Virus record (IMG/VR): IMGVR_UViG_3300007734_000549
Span: 1 to 28,873 of that record
From: a virus
Length of the DNA: 28,873 nt
Reading direction: 5' to 3' (one strand)
Positions 1 through 6,096 of this stretch are shown here, in pieces; the first letter of the stretch is position 1; every line of letters starts with the position of its first letter. Position numbers and translations under genes: made by a program. Under the pieces are notes generated by a model. The model was not told the origin of the DNA. It did no database searches and saw only the letters and a list, made by a program, of their open reading frames with translations.

Positions 1-156
1 TTTATCTCGCGGTTCGGCCGCGAAGCGTTGGAGTACCGCTGCTTCCGGTGCGGCTACACCACGACAGGACCAACGGTTGAACAAGAACGCGAGCAGGCCG
101 AAAAGCGCAAGCCATTCGGCGGCGGGTTGTCCTCCATCTTGAAGGATGCCGGTTAG
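1..156 (+). CDS. C-terminal part of a small Cys-containing phage protein (5' end outside window)
   Basis: The frame is open from base 1 to a TAG at 154-156 and gives 51 residues. A CxxC pair (CFRCGY, about residues 14-19 of the visible part) suggests the second half of a zinc ribbon or the C-terminal part of a nuclease or replication protein. A charged helix (EQEREQAEKRK) and a Gly/Ser tail follow. The next gene starts directly after the stop, as expected in an operon. The start lies outside the window and the family is not recognised. Confidence 0.6.
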   Translation, partial: FISRFGREALEYRCFRCGYTTTGPTVEQEREQAEKRKPFGGGLSSILKDAG

Positions 157-468
157 ATGGCCGTTCGTCTGGCGCTGCCGTTCGACGTGCAATGCCGCGC
201 CGCTAAGTTGCCCGTGCCCGTGCCGGAGTTGCGCTTTGCGCCCCCGAGGCGCTGGCGGTTCGATTGGGCCTGGCCGGCGCAACGGCTCGCGCTGGAAGTC
301 GAAGGCGGCGTGTTCATTCGCGGTCGGCATTCGAGAGGCGCGGGGATGGTGAAGGACATGGAGAAGTACAACGCGGCGACGACGGCGGGCTGGCGGTTGC
401 TGCGGGTGACGCCAAAGCAGATCGCCAGCGGGGAAGCCTTGGACGTGGCCGCAAAGGCGCTGCAATGA
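157..468 (+). CDS. PD-(D/E)XK-type phage endonuclease
   Basis: This 103-residue protein looks like the small PD-(D/E)XK (VRR-NUC/DUF559-like) nucleases common in phages. The core is RFDWAWP (Asp36) followed by LALEVEGG (Glu47 and Glu49), then GRHSRGAG and a conserved tail with KYNAATTAGWRLLRVTP. Asp36 and the ExE pair are the probable metal-binding residues (family knowledge). It would cut or process DNA in the cytoplasm, perhaps in recombination or branch resolution. The ATG directly follows the preceding stop, and the TGA overlaps the next ATG (ATGA at 465-468). Family membership is fairly secure; the substrate is unknown. Confidence 0.75.
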   Translation: MAVRLALPFDVQCRAAKLPVPVPELRFAPPRRWRFDWAWPAQRLALEVEGGVFIRGRHSRGAGMVKDMEKYNAATTAGWRLLRVTPKQIASGEALDVAAKALQ

Positions 469-605
469 GTTTCCCGATCGGGGGGTCGGGACCGGCCACT
501 GCTGGAACTGGCCCGCGCGATTCTGCGATCGGGCGACCTGTCTCTCGACAGGTGGAGGAGATCAGCAGTGGCCGGATGGTCGTGAGCGGGGAGGCGAGAT
601 CGTGA
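465..605 (+). CDS. Small ORF, probably frameshifted at a six-G run
   Basis: As written, an ATG in an ATGA overlap (465) opens a 46-residue frame ending in a TGA that overlaps the next GTG (602-605). The product is Gly/Ser-rich and not protein-like. After the six-G run at 480-485, the neighbouring frame reads LLELARAILRSGDLSLDRW and ends at 583-585, which looks far more like a helical protein but has no start codon of its own. Removing one G would join the 465 ATG to that frame and give about 39 residues. Function is unknown. I infer either a sequence error or a real slip or mutation at the G run. Confidence 0.35.
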   Translation: MSFPIGGSGPATAGTGPRDSAIGRPVSRQVEEISSGRMVVSGEARS

Positions 606-712
606 CCTACGACGAGCATCAGCGAACCGCCCGCGAGTTGTGCTGGCTCTGTTGCAAGCGCGAGGTGATCGCGACATCACCCGATGCGCGGGGGTGTGCG
701 TCGTGTCGATGA
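602..712 (+). CDS. 36-residue zinc-ribbon microprotein
   Basis: A GTG start in a GTGA overlap gives a 36-residue protein with a CxxC-C pair (Cys14, Cys17, Cys18) and a second CxxC (Cys32, Cys35) separated by about 13 residues. This is the spacing of a minimal zinc ribbon. The TGA (710-712) overlaps the ATG of the methyltransferase (709), so translation is probably coupled. Tight overlaps on both sides and the paired CxxC knuckles support it as a real gene. Role unknown; DNA or protein binding is a guess from the fold. Confidence 0.6.
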   Translation: MTYDEHQRTARELCWLCCKREVIATSPDARGCASCR

Positions 713-1551
713 GCCCGTATTACCAGGACGCGAGCTGCACACTCTACTTGGGTGATTGCCGCGACGTGCTTCCGCAGTTGGACGTCGTTGACCACGCGAT
801 TTTCGATCCGCCATTCGCAAAGGACGTGTATTTGCGCGCGTCCGCGCCAAAGACGAAGGTGGGGAGCGGCACGCCAGCGCGTATGGGCGTCGGCGCCCTG
901 AAGAAGCTCGCGGCCGGCGACATTGGCGAGATGGACGTTGAGTTCATGCGGGCGTTCCGCGATTGGGCCGCGAACGCACGGCTCAGGCGCTGGTTCATCG
1001 CGTTCTCAGACGTGGAATCGTGCCACCTCTGGCGCGAGACGATGACGAATCCATACCGGAACGCGGATCACGTTCACGATCGGGCCGCCCTTCGCTACGT
1101 CCGCACGGGCGCATGGGTGAAGCCGAATGCCATGCCACAGATGAGCGGCGATCGCCCTGCGGTGGGCTTCGAGCCCTGCACGATCGCGCACGCGCACGGC
1201 CCGATGCGTTGGAACGGCGGCGGAAAGCAGGCCATCTGGACGCACAACATCGCGTCAGGGGCCGCGCGTCCAAAGGCGCATCCGTGCCCTAAGCCGCTGC
1301 CGCTGATACGGGACATCGTGATGGATTTCACCGACCAGGGCGATGTCATTTTCGATCCGTTCGCCGGTTCAGCCACAACGATGCGCGCCGCAAAGTTGAC
1401 CGGGCGCCGCGCCATCGGCGTGGAGCTCAACGAAGAGTACGCCGAAGAAGCGGCCGAATGGCTCGAGCGCACCGAGCTAGACGAGCGGTATCTGACGACG
1501 CGGACAAAACGCGGAAAGCAAGCCGCGTTCGACATGGAGCAGCCTGCGTGA
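709..1551 (+). CDS. DNA methyltransferase, N4-cytosine/N6-adenine type
   Basis: This 280-residue enzyme would transfer a methyl group from S-adenosylmethionine to an exocyclic amine in phage DNA. The catalytic motif IV is DPPF (residues 33-36), preceded by the usual YLGDCRDVLPQL. The SAM-binding motif I is FDPFAGSATT near residue 215, followed by RRAIGVELNEEYAEEA. Catalytic motif first and SAM motif last is the beta-class order. ATG 709 was chosen over an in-frame TTG-type start 23 codons upstream because family members begin with this MSPYYQ-like N-terminus and it makes an ATGA overlap with the preceding gene. Likely use is protection from host restriction; no partner restriction enzyme is visible. 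Target sequence unknown. Confidence 0.9.
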   Translation: MSPYYQDASCTLYLGDCRDVLPQLDVVDHAIFDPPFAKDVYLRASAPKTKVGSGTPARMGVGALKKLAAGDIGEMDVEFMRAFRDWAANARLRRWFIAFSDVESCHLWRETMTNPYRNADHVHDRAALRYVRTGAWVKPNAMPQMSGDRPAVGFEPCTIAHAHGPMRWNGGGKQAIWTHNIASGAARPKAHPCPKPLPLIRDIVMDFTDQGDVIFDPFAGSATTMRAAKLTGRRAIGVELNEEYAEEAAEWLERTELDERYLTTRTKRGKQAAFDMEQPA

Positions 1552-1702
1552 TCAAGACACCGAGCGTCGGCGGCCAAGACGAAGAAGACGAACAAAGATC
1601 ATGCGCGCCACCCGGATGTTGATCGACAGGTTGCCCTACCGCGTGGACGGCCGGATTTAGATCGTAAGAAAACGTCGAAACGTCCGATTTTACTGAGGAA
1701 AT
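1552..1702 (+). other. Short gap with a degenerate gene fragment
   Basis: No convincing gene lies here. A GTG at 1548 opens only 24 codons and an ATG at 1601 only 19. The stretch about 1574-1656 is similar by eye to 3274-3355: both have GACGAAGAAGA, then ATGCGCG, then a segment encoding PYRV-D/H-G. It may therefore be a decayed or regulatory copy of that segment. Just before the next gene the unit AACGTC occurs twice in tandem (about 1672-1688), which could bind a regulator. No complete promoter is recognised. Confidence 0.3.
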
Positions 1703-2578
1703 ATGCGCTATAATGGTGGGAACGAATCGGGCGAAGGGGTCGCGGAAACGACCCCCAGCCCTGAGCAAGACCCGGTTGATAAGGACAACCAGGAGATGCC
1801 TACCAGCAAGCGTACTACATCGCCCGCGTTCCAGTTCTATCCGAAAGACTTCCTGAGTTCATCGCGTGTGCAGCGGATGTCGCTGACCGAGATCGGCGCG
1901 TACATCGTCCTGTTGTCGCATAACTGGCTGGCGGGCAGCATTCCGAGCGACACCGCCGAGATCGCCAAGATCGTCAAGGTGCCCGCTCCACGTTTCGCCA
2001 AGATGTGGCGCGGTGCGCTGTCGGAGTGTTTCACGAAGCGCGGCACCGTCCTGACGAACGAACGGCTCGACCGTGAGCGGAAGAAACAGATCGCGTTCCG
2101 CGAGAAGCAAGCGGAGTTCGGGAAGCGCGGTGGACGAAGGGTAGCCTTGACTGACCCTACCTCAACCCTTAAGGGTCAACAAAGCCCGCGTGAGCCTAGC
2201 CATTATGGAGAGTGCAAACCGGAGACAGGTTCTTTAGATAAAAAAGAAGAACGTCTCGATCTTGCGCTTGAGCGGTTTCAGCAAGCCTACCCAGCGGCAC
2301 GCCGGAAGGGCGGCTACATCGTGACGACCGCGTTCTTCGACGCGGCCGTGCGCGCTGGCGGGAGTGCGGTGCTGATGGCCGCGCTCGAGAACCACAAAGC
2401 CTCTGAGCAGTGGTCGAATCCTCGCCTGATTCCGGGCATGGACGTCTGGTTGAGCGAAGAACGCTGGCGGCAGGAATTACCAGCGGCCGGCGCGGCGAGC
2501 GCGAGCAGCGCCAATCCCAAGACGGCCGGGAACATCGCGGCCCTGAATCGCTTCATCGAACGCGGGAGGCCCGCATGA
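1703..2578 (+). CDS. DUF1376-type phage replication protein
   Basis: This 291-residue protein carries a DUF1376-like N-terminal domain: AFQFYPKDFLSSSRVQRMSL, then a helix with GAYIVLL and a short helical region with GSIP. These proteins sit in phage replication modules and are thought to act like lambda O-type initiators, with a winged-helix N-terminus, a linker and a C-terminal partner-binding part. The linker (about residues 140-185) is low complexity and holds an origin-like DNA element. ATG 1703 has GAGGAAAT just upstream and is preferred. ATG 1796, where conserved sequence begins, is an alternative that would drop 31 poorly conserved residues. The gene is followed with overlap by a helicase-loader-like gene, supporting a replication role. 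Confidence 0.7.
   Translation: MRYNGGNESGEGVAETTPSPEQDPVDKDNQEMPTSKRTTSPAFQFYPKDFLSSSRVQRMSLTEIGAYIVLLSHNWLAGSIPSDTAEIAKIVKVPAPRFAKMWRGALSECFTKRGTVLTNERLDRERKKQIAFREKQAEFGKRGGRRVALTDPTSTLKGQQSPREPSHYGECKPETGSLDKKEERLDLALERFQQAYPAARRKGGYIVTTAFFDAAVRAGGSAVLMAALENHKASEQWSNPRLIPGMDVWLSEERWRQELPAAGAASASSANPKTAGNIAALNRFIERGRPA
2138..2257. other. Candidate replication origin inside the replication gene
   Basis: Within the linker of the DUF1376 gene there are four AGGGT/ACCCT units (2138-2142, 2154-2158, 2165-2169, 2172-2176). Two of them form a perfect 12-base palindrome ACCCTTAAGGGT (2165-2176), and TGACCCT (2152-2158) pairs with AGGGTCA (2172-2178). Downstream is a strong dyad, GAGAC..GTTCTT (2222-2234) against AAGAACGTCTC (2247-2257), with a 12-base A-rich loop. 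This is the most AT-rich spot in the area. Repeats plus AT-rich DNA inside the initiator gene is the lambda origin layout (established knowledge). That it works as an origin here is inference. Confidence 0.4.
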
Positions 2579-3087
2579 TTCTCGAAGATCGCCAGTCCTT
2601 TGCCGAAGGCATGTTCATGTTGGGCGAGACGTTCAACGAGCCAATCTCCGACACGAAGGTCGAAGCGTATTTCCAAGCCTTGCTCACCTACGACATCGGG
2701 GATGTCCTGATGGCGATCCAAGGCGCGCTCCGTAACTGCAAGTTCTTTCCGCGTCCCGTCGAACTCCGCGAGTTGATCGACGGCAGCGCGGAGGATGCCG
2801 CGGAGAAGGCGTGGGGGGCTGTCCTGGGTGAAGTTCGGCGCGTCGGCTACATCGGCACGCCTCGGCTCGATGCGCGCACCCTGCGGGCGGTGGACGAGCT
2901 CTGGGGCGGCTGGCGGCGGCTGTGCGAGACGTTGCCGAAGGAGGGCCCGGAGCTCGTCGGCTGGATCAAGCAATTCAAAAACACCTACGCCGGGGTGGAG
3001 CGTGCGGCCGAGCGACAGTTGACGGCGGCGACGGTCCATCCACAGGTGCTCGCGTTCATCAAGGGCGAGCGGAAGCGGATCGGGTGA
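2575..3087 (+). CDS. G39P-like replicative helicase loader/inhibitor-type protein
   Basis: The 170-residue product begins with a helical domain like the N-terminus of phage helicase loaders such as SPP1 G39P: an AYFQALLTYDIGDVLMAIQ segment followed by NCKFFPRPVELRELI. The motif of a 'reduced' Phe-Phe-Pro-x-Pro loop after a helix pair is typical. Such proteins bind the replicative helicase and help place it at the origin. The C-terminal half is helical and charged. ATG 2575 overlaps the stop of the DUF1376 gene (ATGA), which matches an initiator-loader pair. The exact partner is inferred, and no helicase gene is in the window. Confidence 0.6.
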   Translation: MILEDRQSFAEGMFMLGETFNEPISDTKVEAYFQALLTYDIGDVLMAIQGALRNCKFFPRPVELRELIDGSAEDAAEKAWGAVLGEVRRVGYIGTPRLDARTLRAVDELWGGWRRLCETLPKEGPELVGWIKQFKNTYAGVERAAERQLTAATVHPQVLAFIKGERKRIG

Positions 3088-3260
3088 TGGCGAAGCGTAA
3101 GCGTCGAAAGCCGGTGGAGCGCGGTCCGGCGTTCGTGCCGTGCGGCCAATGCTCAAACGGCTGGATCACGCGCATTCTCTACGACGGGCATCCGGCCGCT
3201 GTGCGGTGTTGGTGTTGGGTGAGTCATCAGCAGACGTTAGCAAAGCGGGTGATCGCCTGA
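3087..3260 (+). CDS. Small Cys-rich zinc-binding protein
   Basis: A 57-residue basic protein starting in a TGATG overlap. It has a very basic N-terminus (KRKRRK), then CGQC (Cys19, Cys22) and CWCW followed by SH (Cys41, Cys43, His47), enough ligands for one zinc site. Proteins with PCGQC...CWC...H are familiar in phage replication modules near loader genes, but their role is not known to me. It ends in a TGA that overlaps a further ATG at 3260. Confidence 0.65.
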   Translation: MAKRKRRKPVERGPAFVPCGQCSNGWITRILYDGHPAAVRCWCWVSHQQTLAKRVIA

Positions 3261-3373
3261 TGCCTACTCAGCGAACAGGACGAAGAAGAGACAAGAGCTT
3301 ATGCGCGAAGGCGCATCCGGCTGTGGATCGCGGCGTTTCCGTACCGCGTCCACGGTCTGAAAGCCACGCGTGA
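3260..3373 (+). CDS. Doubtful small basic ORF
   Basis: An ATG in a TGATG overlap opens 37 codons of Arg/Ser/Pro-rich sequence (MPTQRTGRRRDKS...). The spacing fits the operon, but the protein is low complexity. The third frame over the same bases reads more like a protein (RLWIAAFPYRVHGLKATREW) and has no start codon of its own. Either this ORF only serves to couple translation, or a one-base change separates the ATG at 3260 from the better frame. Low confidence. Confidence 0.25.
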   Translation: MPTQRTGRRRDKSLCAKAHPAVDRGVSVPRPRSESHA

Positions 3374-4006
3374 GTGGCGCTTACGGAGGGAGAAGGCTAC
3401 GCCGCGGTTCCGGTTGGTTTACCTGCTCCGTGCGTCGGCGCGTTGCACGAACGGGCGAGGCTCTGGTTTGTGGGTCACGCCACGAGCGACGGACGCGAAA
3501 CAGGGCAGCAACAAAACAGGCCGGTCATCGGCGGCGCAGAGCGCAAAGGCCGGCTGGAACAATCAAGAGCTCGCCAGGCTGGCGACGTGGCCGACGCCAC
3601 GCGCCGAGGATTCAGAATCGACCGGAGCGCATCGTGGCACGCCGGACACGCTGACCAGCGCGAGCCGGCTGGCAGCGTGGAGCACGCCTCGGGCGAACAA
3701 GTGTGGATTCCCAGACGCGCACGGCAGCCACGAAGCACCAGCGCATTGGCACACGCCGGTGGTGAGGGATTACCGGAACAGCGGCGGCGACGGGACGAAT
3801 CCGAGGGACTTGCCGCGGCAAGTTTCTGGAGTGATTGCGACTGGCTCGCCTGCGTCGACGGAAAGGTCCGGCCAGTTGAACCCGGCACATTCCCGTTGGC
3901 TCATGGGCTACCCGCCCGCGTGGGACGATTGCGCGGTTACGGCAATGCCATCGTCCCGCAAGTCGCCGCGGAAGTGATCGCCGCCTACATGGAGATTTGC
4001 GAATGA
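3374..4006 (+). CDS. C-terminal fragment of a cytosine-C5 DNA methyltransferase
   Basis: The 210-residue frame begins with sequence like the middle of Dcm-type enzymes (LPAPCVGALHERARLWFVG, the motif VIII region) and ends with the conserved C-terminus GRLRGYGNAIVPQVAAEVI, which corresponds to motif X. Near the end FWSDCDWLACVDGKVRPVEP is also typical of phage C5 enzymes. Motif I (SAM loop), the Pro-Cys motif IV and the ENV motif VI are absent upstream, so the catalytic half is missing and activity is unlikely. The TGA overlaps the next ATG (ATGA at 4003-4006), supporting translation of this frame at least at its end. The middle is low complexity. It shares its bases with another plausible frame (3414-3977). 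Confidence 0.5.
   Translation: MALTEGEGYAAVPVGLPAPCVGALHERARLWFVGHATSDGRETGQQQNRPVIGGAERKGRLEQSRARQAGDVADATRRGFRIDRSASWHAGHADQREPAGSVEHASGEQVWIPRRARQPRSTSALAHAGGEGLPEQRRRRDESEGLAAASFWSDCDWLACVDGKVRPVEPGTFPLAHGLPARVGRLRGYGNAIVPQVAAEVIAAYMEICE
3414..3977 (+). CDS. Alternative-frame ORF with W-x-T-P repeats
   Basis: In the frame one base away from the methyltransferase fragment there is a 187-residue reading with four spaced units: WVTPRATD, WPTPRAED, WSTPRANK and WHTPVVRD. It ends with LNPAHSRWLMGYPPAWDDCA. From memory, W-P-T-P-x-x-x-D repeats ending in LNP..W.LMG.P.GW occur in many phage proteins. The frame is open without a stop from 3261; the only usual start codon is TTG 3414. Third-position GC is high in this frame too. 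Which of the two frames is translated, or whether both are, cannot be settled here. Confidence 0.4.
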   Translation: MVYLLRASARCTNGRGSGLWVTPRATDAKQGSNKTGRSSAAQSAKAGWNNQELARLATWPTPRAEDSESTGAHRGTPDTLTSASRLAAWSTPRANKCGFPDAHGSHEAPAHWHTPVVRDYRNSGGDGTNPRDLPRQVSGVIATGSPASTERSGQLNPAHSRWLMGYPPAWDDCAVTAMPSSRKSPRK

Positions 4007-4551
4007 GCACGACTCCGAAAGAAGCGATGGAATCAACTCGGACGGATGACGCGGTAGCCCGCTGCTTACCGAACCAGGTAGAGCCGCCCATTCGCGAATC
4101 TTCTTCTTCTGATCATTCTTCTTCTGATCTCACCAGCGTGAGAGAGACCGCACCGACGACAGGTGAACCGATGAGCGATCTACCCGCACGAGCGTCCGCT
4201 TGGTTGAACAAGCGCAAGTCAACGCTTCCCGTGACGGGGTTCGTGACCGTTCAGGAAGGCGAACGGTTGATCCGCGAGCTTCTCGATCTCATCAAGGAGC
4301 AGGCCCAGCAGATCGCCACGAAGGGCTGGCAGCCGATCTCGACGGCGCCGAAGGATGGGACGGTTATTGTGGCGTGGGGACGCGGCGATGGTCCAGGCTC
4401 TCAGCAGTGGGTCGAAAAGGTCTGCTATTGGGAAGCCCCGCCTGGGTTGCAATCGTGCTGGACGTTCGACGTGGACGGCTGTAAATGCGAGCCCGAAGGC
4501 TGGATGCCCCTCCCCTCTCCACCCGTAGCTGACGAAGGGATCACCACATGA
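4003..4551 (+). CDS. DUF551 domain protein
   Basis: The 182-residue protein has a C-terminal DUF551 domain: WQPISTAPKDGTVIVAW near residue 108, and the closing GWMPLPSPP. DUF551 proteins are common small phage proteins of unknown biochemical function. The first 55 residues are Ser/Thr/Glu-rich and include a run from a trinucleotide-like DNA repeat. An internal ATG at 4171 with AGGTG about five bases upstream could be the real or a second start and would leave a compact 126-residue protein. The gene overlaps both neighbours by four bases. Confidence 0.8.
   Translation: MSTTPKEAMESTRTDDAVARCLPNQVEPPIRESSSSDHSSSDLTSVRETAPTTGEPMSDLPARASAWLNKRKSTLPVTGFVTVQEGERLIRELLDLIKEQAQQIATKGWQPISTAPKDGTVIVAWGRGDGPGSQQWVEKVCYWEAPPGLQSCWTFDVDGCKCEPEGWMPLPSPPVADEGITT
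4101..4129 (+). repeat. Two-copy tandem repeat in DUF551 gene
   Basis: TTCTTCTTCTGATC occurs twice in tandem (4101-4114 and 4116-4129) with a 15-base period, encoding Ser-Ser-Ser-Asp-type residues twice. The period is a multiple of three, so copy-number change would keep the frame. It lies in the poorly conserved N-terminal part before the alternative start at 4171. Confidence 0.7.
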
Positions 4552-4658
4552 GTGAGCAGACCAAATGCGATGTCTGTGGCGCGAAGGCTGACGGCTGCAT
4601 TGGGACACGCTGGCTGTGTCGCACTTGTTTCTGGAAGATTGCGAGGTTGGGACGATGA
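4548..4658 (+). CDS. 36-residue zinc-ribbon microprotein
   Basis: ATG in an ATGA overlap opens a 36-residue protein with CDVC (Cys7, Cys10) and CRTC (Cys24, Cys27) and an extra Cys17, followed by a basic amphipathic tail (FWKIARLGR). The two CxxC knuckles 13 residues apart form a minimal zinc ribbon. The stop overlaps the next ATG at 4655. The paired knuckles and tight overlaps make it a convincing gene despite its size. Function unknown. Confidence 0.65.
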   Translation: MSEQTKCDVCGAKADGCIGTRWLCRTCFWKIARLGR

Positions 4659-5455
4659 CGTCCTCCTGTGCGACCTGTACCGCCTTACAGCAGCTCATTG
4701 GCGAGATGCGCGACTGCGCGGCGGCATGGATAGCCGACACCGATACGCTACACGCTCGTGGCCTTGGGCGGTGCGTGAATACGTGGTGCGACCGGCTGGG
4801 AAGTTTCATCGCGCGTGGTCAGGAAGTGCCCGCCAGCGGGGCGACAGGATCTATCGCAGCCACCAACGAGACGGCTGCCAGCGTCTTTGGGGCAATGCAA
4901 ACCGGCTTCATTCCGAAGCGTGCGTGCGAAGGCGCGGCAACGATCGATGACGGCGATATGCGCGAGTGCCCGCACCAAGATTGCCGCGTCCGCGTGGCCC
5001 ACGACCTCGTAGACCACTCGTTCTTTGGATTCAAGGCAAGCTGCCCGATGAAGAAGGGAAGATCCGGCACAGGCGATGGGAACCAGCCACCCAGCAACTC
5101 CGCGGTAGATCCCCAAACTGATCGAACATCAAGCGGTTCCACGCGCGATCCTGGATCGTGTCCTTCTTGCGTTTCTCTTCAATCAGCGAAGGAGATCGCC
5201 GAACGAGAGCGGGACGACTGGAAGAAAGAAAATGGCCGAATATCGCTACTTTATGCCAGCCAAGAACATCGCCTAAGGGAAGCCGAACGTGCACTCGCGT
5301 CTCTCAAAGAAGCACTGAAATGCTTGGATGACGACAGGGTGATGGCCGTGGCTGTCGAGGCTCAGGCGCATTACGACTGCACCGCTGCCGTGTTGAAGGT
5401 TATCGCCGGCGCGTCTGTTTCTCTCCCGACAGGACCGGAGGATCCCGCCAAGTGA
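4655..5455 (+). CDS. Unknown Cys-rich protein with C-terminal coiled coil
   Basis: The 266-residue product is not recognised. It starts with CATCTALQQL, contains a possible second zinc site in the middle (CPHQDCRVR...CP), a Ser/Pro/Asp-rich linker, then CPSCVSLQSA and a long charged helix (KEIAERERDDWKKEN, LREAERALASLKEAL) that should form a coiled coil. The N-terminal CxxC-x-x-LQ unit resembles the later CPSC-x-x-LQ unit, suggesting an internal duplication or fusion of two related pieces. ATG 4655 is chosen because it overlaps the previous TGA. It ends in a GTGA overlap with the HNH gene. Confidence 0.6.
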   Translation: MTSSCATCTALQQLIGEMRDCAAAWIADTDTLHARGLGRCVNTWCDRLGSFIARGQEVPASGATGSIAATNETAASVFGAMQTGFIPKRACEGAATIDDGDMRECPHQDCRVRVAHDLVDHSFFGFKASCPMKKGRSGTGDGNQPPSNSAVDPQTDRTSSGSTRDPGSCPSCVSLQSAKEIAERERDDWKKENGRISLLYASQEHRLREAERALASLKEALKCLDDDRVMAVAVEAQAHYDCTAAVLKVIAGASVSLPTGPEDPAK

Positions 5456-6096
5456 AGGCGCATGTCATCGGATGCACAAAGGCGCTGAGCGTCCCGGTAG
5501 ACCTCTGCGAGTGTGGAGGGCGAACCGTGGTGAGGGATGGCGACCTGAAGGCCCGAGCGGAGCAGCTACTGGAAGGCTCCGACAATGCGTTCGTGGTGGG
5601 TGCTCCGCCTGTCCTACGTGAGCTTCTCGATCTCGTCTCTGGCCTGTTCATCCTTCACAGTTGCGACAACAGGCCATGCGTGAATCCGGCGCACCTGCGA
5701 GCAGGAACACCGAAAGACAACGCGCACGACGCGATGGTGCGCGATCGGGTGCTCTTCGGGGAACGAAACGAGAGCGCCAAGCTAACCGAGGCGCAAGTAC
5801 TGGAAATGCGCGAGTTACGACAAGCCGGCTGGAAGAGTCCGAAACTCGCGAAACGATTCGGCGTTGCTCAGGGGATCGTTCTTCAAATCTGCAAGGGCAA
5901 TCTTTGGCGCCGTTCGGCGGGGCCGCTCCAACCGCTAGTAACACCACCTAAGCCTCCCGTCACCGAGAAGGCGTGTACGGCGTGCGGTGTCGTCAAGCCG
6001 CTTGCCGGGTTTCACTCAGGTCGCAATGCCTGTCGTAAATGCCGCAACGCAATGCGAACCAATCTTGCGGCGAAAGCGAAAGCGGAAGGCCGGTGA
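5452..6096 (+). CDS. HNH endonuclease fused to HTH and zinc-ribbon segments
   Basis: This 214-residue protein contains an HNH_3-type nuclease core: LHSCDNRPCVNPAHL with His69, Asn78 and His81 as likely catalytic or metal residues and Cys71/Cys76 as structural ligands. Then comes a helix-turn-helix-like segment (LTEAQVLEMRELRQAG...LAKRFGVAQ, about 111-150) and a C-terminal zinc knuckle pair (Cys175, Cys178, Cys194, Cys197). The core normally begins with a longer beta region; here about 65 unrelated residues, including LLEGSDNAFVVGAPP, run straight into it. It therefore looks like a mobile HNH joined in frame to part of another gene. Probably a free-standing homing-type nuclease. GTG start in a GTGA overlap. 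Confidence 0.8.
   Translation: MKAHVIGCTKALSVPVDLCECGGRTVVRDGDLKARAEQLLEGSDNAFVVGAPPVLRELLDLVSGLFILHSCDNRPCVNPAHLRAGTPKDNAHDAMVRDRVLFGERNESAKLTEAQVLEMRELRQAGWKSPKLAKRFGVAQGIVLQICKGNLWRRSAGPLQPLVTPPKPPVTEKACTACGVVKPLAGFHSGRNACRKCRNAMRTNLAAKAKAEGR

Noticed and set aside
640-708. Earlier start for the DNA methyltransferase
   Set aside because: The added 23 residues are not family-like and would overlap the zinc microprotein; ATG 709 gives the usual N-terminus and an ATGA overlap.
1703-1720. TATAAT hexamer at 1709-1714 as a -10 promoter box
   Set aside because: It lies inside the coding start of the DUF1376 gene and no -35-like hexamer stands at 16-18 bases. It would fit only if translation begins at ATG 1796.
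2314-3156. Long minus-strand open frame of about 280 codons
   Set aside because: It lies opposite genes with clear motifs on the + strand; in GC-rich DNA the antisense frame stays open because of third-position bias. The product is Arg/Ala/Pro-rich with no family resemblance.
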